From Hoeflea sp. IMCC20628 (lineage in GTDB: Bacteria > Pseudomonadota > Alphaproteobacteria > Rhizobiales > Rhizobiaceae), in assembly GCF_001011155.1 (NCBI RefSeq), contig NZ_CP011479.1:4475662-4539661 (forward strand): a stretch of 64,000 nucleotides of DNA. The letters are read 5' to 3'. Of the stretch, positions 60,267 through 64,000 are shown piece after piece. The position numbers and the translations under genes were made by a program. The notes beneath the pieces were generated by a model that made no database searches, had not been told where the DNA came from, and worked only from the letters and a program-made list of their open reading frames with translations. How positions within the stretch are numbered: position 1 is the first letter of the stretch; each line of letters starts with the position of its first letter.

Positions 60267-60704
60267 TCACTCCGGGCAGAGCGGCGGGTTGGCGAGATTG
60301 CCCATGCGGCAGACCTCGAGATATTCCGCCTCGGTGACCGGCTGCACCGACAGCCGCATCGAGGTCACTAGGCTCATCTCGGCAAGTGCCGGATTGGCCT
60401 TGACGTCTTTCAATGTCACCGGCTTGGGCATGTCGCAGACGGCGCGGATGTCGACACATTCCCAGCGGGGATCATCGATGGTGGTGTCAGGATGGATCAA
60501 GGCGCAGATCTCGGCGATGCCGACGACTTCCAGGCCCTCATTGGAATGGTAGAAGAAGGCTTTGTCACCCAACTTCATGGCGCGCATGTTGTTGCGCGCC
60601 TGATAGTTGCGGATGCCGTCCCATTGTTCGCCAATGTCGCCCTTGGCCTTCTGCATTTCCCAGGACCATTTGAACGGCTCGGACTTGAACAACCAATAGG
60701 CCAT
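60267..60704 (-). CDS. EVE-domain-containing protein
   Basis: A 145-residue PUA-like protein: MAYWLFKSEPFKWSW, GDIGEQWDGIRNYQARNNMR and the aromatic pocket residues FFYHSNEGLEVVGIAEI. EVE domains recognise modified bases or RNA; exact role unknown. GGAGG just upstream of ATG 60704 overlaps the end of the yciI-like gene, showing coupled translation. Confidence 0.93.
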   Translation of the reverse strand: MAYWLFKSEPFKWSWEMQKAKGDIGEQWDGIRNYQARNNMRAMKLGDKAFFYHSNEGLEVVGIAEICALIHPDTTIDDPRWECVDIRAVCDMPKPVTLKDVKANPALAEMSLVTSMRLSVQPVTEAEYLEVCRMGNLANPPLCPE

Positions 60705-60706
60705 TT

Positions 60707-61000
60707 TTACGCCTCCGGGTTTCCGAAGGTCCATTTGAAGGCGCGGATCTCCGTCGAGGCAAACAGGCCGGCTATCGCATAGGGGTCGCCGGCTGCAACG
60801 GCTTCGGCTTTCTTCATGTCATCGGCTGCGATGACCAGCAGGCTGCCGATCGGATTTTCATCGTCACCCAGCAGGGGCCCCGCCATTTTCAGGACGCCGC
60901 TGGCCTCGAGGCTCTTGAGGTATTCGACATGAGGGGGACGTGTCGCCGTCCGCAGATCGAGCGAGCCGGGCTTGTCTTTGCACATCAGGGCGTAAAACAT
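60707..61000 (-). CDS. YciI-family protein
   Basis: A 97-residue ferredoxin-like-fold protein of the YciI family: MFYALMCKDKPGSLDLRTATRPPHVEYL contains the conserved Asp/His region. Function unknown; possibly an enzyme. GGAGA precedes ATG 61000. It lies 2 bp before the EVE gene, downstream of tsaD. Confidence 0.92.
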   Translation of the reverse strand: MFYALMCKDKPGSLDLRTATRPPHVEYLKSLEASGVLKMAGPLLGDDENPIGSLLVIAADDMKKAEAVAAGDPYAIAGLFASTEIRAFKWTFGNPEA

Positions 61001-61130
61001 GAAATCTCCATCAATTAAGGCGTGTTGGGCCGGTTCGGACCGGCGGGAAAGATCCGGGGCATTCTATGCCCTGCCCGTGCGTTGGTTTCAATCCCGCCCG
61101 GATCTCCATCAGATCCCTTTCATGTCGAGC

Positions 61131-62228
61131 TCAGGCCTTGGCACCGCGTTTGCCGTGGCCGATCGCCGCCTTGGCAGCTCCGTCCAGCGGCCAGCGGGAC
61201 CGCGGCGCAAGATCAAGCTGATCTGTTGGCAAGCCTGCCGCCATGCGTTCGGCGCCGGCCCAGGCGATCATGGCGGCGTTGTCGGTGCACAGGTTGAGCG
61301 GCGGCGCGATGAAGCGGAAACCTGCTTTTGCGGCGCGGGTTTCAAGCGTGGCGCGGATCGCTTTGTTGGCCGCCACACCGCCGGCCACCACCAGCGCCGG
61401 TTCCGATTCGGTGCCGAAACGCTGCGTAAAGCGCTCCAGCGCCATTGAGATACGGTCATCAATGCTGGAGGTGACCGAGGTTTGGAACGCCAAGCAGAGA
61501 TCGGCGATGGTTTGCGGCGACAACGGCGCCTGATCCTCTGCCATTTGCCGCACCGCGGTCTTCAGGCCGGAGAAGGAGAAATCCAGCCGCGGATCACGCC
61601 GCATCGGCACCGGCAGGCGGAAGCGTTTGGCAACGCCGCTCAGTGCAGCCTGCTCCACTGCCGGTCCGCCGGGATAACCCAGTCCCAGCAGTTTGGCGGT
61701 CTTGTCGAAGGCTTCGCCCAGCGCATCGTCAATGGTGGTGCCCCAGCGCTCATAATCATTGATGCCCTTGATCAGCACGATCTGGGTATGCCCACCGGAC
61801 ACCAGCAGCAGCAGGTAGGGAAATTTTACGCCGTGGGACAGCCGCGCGGTCAGCGCGTGTCCCTCGAGGTGATTGATACCGATGAAGGGTTTGTTCGCCG
61901 CCATGGCAATGGCCTTGGCGGTCATCAGACCGACCATCAGCCCGCCGATGAGACCCGGCCCGGAGGTCACGGCGACGGCGTCAATACTTCCGAGCGAGAC
62001 GTTGCTCTCCTCGAGCGCCTGTTTCACCAGCCGGTCGAGCGTCGTGACATGCGAGCGGGCGGCAAGTTCCGGCACCACGCCGCCAAAGGCTGCATGCAGG
62101 TCAAGCTGGCTCAGCACCACGTCGGAGAGGATCTCGCCGGTGCCGTCGGCATGGCGGCGGACGATGGAGGCCGCGGTCTCGTCGCAGCTTGTCTCGATGC
62201 CCAGAATGTCCAGATTGCCAATGCTCAT
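61131..62228 (-). CDS. tsaD: tRNA N6-threonylcarbamoyladenosine transferase subunit TsaD
   Basis: Last enzyme of t6A37 synthesis on ANN-decoding tRNAs. The 365-residue protein has [14 protein letters not shown], the metal-site [17 protein letters not shown], and [16 protein letters not shown] 62228 is preferred to the extension to 62285. The opposite strand holds hemC, divergent from it; the short intergenic region carries both promoters. Confidence 0.97.
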   Translation of the reverse strand: MSIGNLDILGIETSCDETAASIVRRHADGTGEILSDVVLSQLDLHAAFGGVVPELAARSHVTTLDRLVKQALEESNVSLGSIDAVAVTSGPGLIGGLMVGLMTAKAIAMAANKPFIGINHLEGHALTARLSHGVKFPYLLLLVSGGHTQIVLIKGINDYERWGTTIDDALGEAFDKTAKLLGLGYPGGPAVEQAALSGVAKRFRLPVPMRRDPRLDFSFSGLKTAVRQMAEDQAPLSPQTIADLCLAFQTSVTSSIDDRISMALERFTQRFGTESEPALVVAGGVAANKAIRATLETRAAKAGFRFIAPPLNLCTDNAAMIAWAGAERMAAGLPTDQLDLAPRSRWPLDGAAKAAIGHGKRGAKA

Positions 62229-62304
62229 GCGTGTCTCTGTCGTTGCGCTTGCGGGATGATCCCGGTACCTGTTTGTCGGTAACAACGGAACGGATGTCTT
62301 GCAA

Positions 62305-63228
62305 ATGAAACCTTACCGCATCGGAACCCGTGGCAGCCCGCTGGCACTGGCGCAGGCGTCGGAAACGCGCGCCCGGCTGATGGTGGCGCATGAACTGCCG
62401 GAAGAGGCCTTCGAGATCGTGGTGTTGTCGACCAAGGGCGACCGCATCACCGACCGGCCGCTGTCGGAGATCGGCGGCAAGGGGTTGTTCACCGAGGAGC
62501 TTGAAGAGCAATTGAGCGACGGGCGGCTGGATCTGGCGGTGCACTCGACCAAGGACATGCCGACAGCGCTGCCCGAAGGCCTTGGGCTGGTGGCCTTTCT
62601 CGAACGCGAGGATGTGCGTGATGCCTTTATCGGCCGCACCGCGAAGCGGCTCACCGATCTGCCGCAAAACGCCGTGGTCGGATCGTCGTCGCTCAGGCGT
62701 CAGGCGCTGATCCGACGGCTGCGGCCGGATATTTCGGTGATCACCTTTCGCGGTCAGGTGGAAACACGACTGCGCAAGCTGGAAGAGGGCGAGGTTGACG
62801 CCACGCTTCTGGCCCATGCCGGGCTCAAACGGCTCGGCAACACCGAGGTGATCACCGAACTGCTCGATCCGGAGAGTTTTCCGCCGGCACCGGGGCAGGG
62901 CGCGATCTGCATCGAAGCCCGGATTGATGATGTGCGGGTGGGTGATCTGCTGGCCCCGATCAATCACGCCGAGACACAAATTACCTTGGCCTGCGAGCGG
63001 GCGTTTCTGGCAGCCCTTGACGGCTCCTGCCGGACGCCGATTGCCGGCCTGGCCAGACTGACAGGCGACCGTATCTCGTTTTCCGGGATGATACTGACCC
63101 CTGACGGTGCGGTCTGGCATCAGGTGAAAGCCGAGGGTCTAGCGTCCGACGCCGCCGCCCTGGGCCGTGCTGCTGGTGACGAAGCGCGCCAGAAGGCGGG
63201 TCCCGGCTTCTTTGAAAGCTGGGGCTGA
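62305..63228 (+). CDS. hemC: Hydroxymethylbilane synthase
   Basis: Polymerises four porphobilinogens into hydroxymethylbilane in haem synthesis. The 307-residue enzyme has [42 protein letters not shown] with the catalytic Asp, and the dipyrromethane cofactor cysteine in [15 protein letters not shown] 62305 is preferred to TTG 62299. hemD follows with 7 bp between stop and start. Confidence 0.98.
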   Translation: MKPYRIGTRGSPLALAQASETRARLMVAHELPEEAFEIVVLSTKGDRITDRPLSEIGGKGLFTEELEEQLSDGRLDLAVHSTKDMPTALPEGLGLVAFLEREDVRDAFIGRTAKRLTDLPQNAVVGSSSLRRQALIRRLRPDISVITFRGQVETRLRKLEEGEVDATLLAHAGLKRLGNTEVITELLDPESFPPAPGQGAICIEARIDDVRVGDLLAPINHAETQITLACERAFLAALDGSCRTPIAGLARLTGDRISFSGMILTPDGAVWHQVKAEGLASDAAALGRAAGDEARQKAGPGFFESWG

Positions 63229-63235
63229 ACCCGAG

Positions 63236-64000
63236 ATGCGCGTTCTGGTCACGCGGCCTGAGCAGGCCGGGCTGAGAACGGCAAGGAGACTGACCGATCT
63301 CGGCTATGATCCGGTGCGGATGCCGTTATTTGACTCCTTTATTGTCGCCACACCTGAAGATCTGCCGCCGGCCGAAAATATTGCCGGTTTCATTGCCACC
63401 AGCGCCCGGGCCTTGGCACTGTTCGAACCCGCAGGTGGGTTAGCCCCCGGACTCCGGGATCTGCCGGTGCATGTTGTCGGGCCTGCCACGGCGGATGCGG
63501 CTCGCAAGGCGGGCTTTGGCGACATTCGCGTAGGCAAGGGCACGGCACAAGCGCTGGCCGAGGCGATCACCAGCCACCAGCCCAACATTCAGGCAGGCAG
63601 TCAGCCGACTGAGTCTGACACCAATGTCCGGGTATTGGTTTATCTTGCCGGCATGCCGCGAACGACTGCCATCGAAGACGTCTTTGCCAGGGCAGGACGG
63701 CCGCTAATGGTGCTTGAGTGCTATCAAATGCGTGAAATAAGTTATACAACTGACTTTATAATATCGGGCATATTGTCACCCGCACCGGATCTGGTGCTGC
63801 TCTACTCAGCCAATGCGGCGCGGCGGTTTTGCAGACTGTTTGATGGCAATGAACTGGGTGAAAGGCTGGAATCGACACGATTTATCTGTCTTTCACAGAC
63901 GATTGCCACGGAATTGCCCGATCTGTGGCAGAGACGGACCATCACAGCTGAACGCCCCAATGAGGACAGCCTGCTTGCATCGCTGGCCGCATTGGGCTGA
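63236..64000 (+). CDS. hemD: Uroporphyrinogen-III synthase
   Basis: Closes and inverts the D ring of hydroxymethylbilane. A 254-residue protein with RVLVTRPEQAGLRTARRL at the N-terminus and LVLLYSANAARRFCRLFD near the C-terminus, with weak conservation typical of HemD. ATG 63236, after CCGAG. The stop codon is the last base of the window, so the gene is complete. Shares an operon with hemC. Confidence 0.93.
   Translation: MRVLVTRPEQAGLRTARRLTDLGYDPVRMPLFDSFIVATPEDLPPAENIAGFIATSARALALFEPAGGLAPGLRDLPVHVVGPATADAARKAGFGDIRVGKGTAQALAEAITSHQPNIQAGSQPTESDTNVRVLVYLAGMPRTTAIEDVFARAGRPLMVLECYQMREISYTTDFIISGILSPAPDLVLLYSANAARRFCRLFDGNELGERLESTRFICLSQTIATELPDLWQRRTITAERPNEDSLLASLAALG

Noticed and set aside
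62101-63120. 339-codon minus-strand frame opposite hemC
   Set aside because: Antisense to hemC and overlapping the tsaD start; no family similarity.

Overview
The window looks like a stretch of core chromosome from a rhizobial alphaproteobacterium (order Hyphomicrobiales, Rhizobiaceae-like; a Hoeflea-type genome is my guess, not shown). The evidence is the gene content and order: parB next to holA-lptE-leuS, a 1595-residue NAD-glutamate dehydrogenase, the TrcR (DUF1013) cell-cycle regulator, the DUF1674/htpX/rsmB/heparinase-like/purH block, a CenR-like response regulator, GlnK-AmtB, and Rhizobiales-type regulators. GC is high with strong codon bias, so many long antisense frames are only shadows. 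I see no rRNA, CRISPR array, insertion sequence, prophage or integrase.

Layout. 1-4.7 kb: 3' end of parB, then holA, lptE and leuS on the minus strand. 4.9-11.4 kb: a PLP-binding YggS protein, propionyl-CoA synthetase plus a short-chain dehydrogenase, trcR (minus), and acetyl-CoA synthetase. 11.4-12.6 kb: a small free-standing transcription unit with a 21-codon ORF, a secreted nuclease and an SDHAF4-like protein. 12.7-18.7 kb: htpX, rsmB-like, heparinase-like, purH. 18.7-30.4 kb: UMF1 transporter, giant GDH, AhpD-like protein, pdxY, carbonic anhydrase, lytic transglycosylase, asd. 30.8-42.4 kb: CPA2 antiporter, PhzF/Lrp divergent pair, leuB, M23 peptidase, an isolated ketosynthase-ACP pair, leuD, a translationally coupled CoA-lyase/DUF1737/M20 amidohydrolase operon, a zincin and a K+ channel. 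42.6 kb: tRNA-Gly(GCC). 43-48.4 kb: prolyl-tRNA editing protein, CnoX-like thioredoxin, Lon-substrate-domain protein, Trm112-like, TetR, UbiH-family hydroxylase, tesB. 48.5-52.4 kb: two tandem glnK-amtB units. 52.5-58.9 kb: ftsK, lolA, xthA, a cNMP-domain protein, cenR-like regulator, L,D-transpeptidase-like protein. 59-60.2 kb: BrnT/BrnA toxin-antitoxin with a palindromic operator, and a methyltransferase. 60.2-64 kb: EVE and YciI proteins, tsaD (minus), then hemC-hemD.

How it works together. Most genes are housekeeping: replication and segregation (parB, holA, ftsK), translation (leuS, tRNA-Gly, tsaD, rsmB-like), envelope biogenesis (lptE, lolA, transglycosylase, M23, YkuD, CenR), amino-acid synthesis (leuB, leuD, asd), purines (purH), haem (hemC, hemD) and activation of short acids (acs, prpE). 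The accessory part worth attention is nitrogen sensing: two GlnK proteins identical in sequence, each behind its own sigma-54-like promoter and each leading a clearly different ammonium transporter. The DNA of the two glnK genes is almost identical while the two amtB genes have diverged, which points to gene conversion. Other leads are the 21-codon ORF with a near-perfect ribosome-binding site between two hairpins and a terminator, the BrnTA operator, and the isolated ACP-ketosynthase pair.
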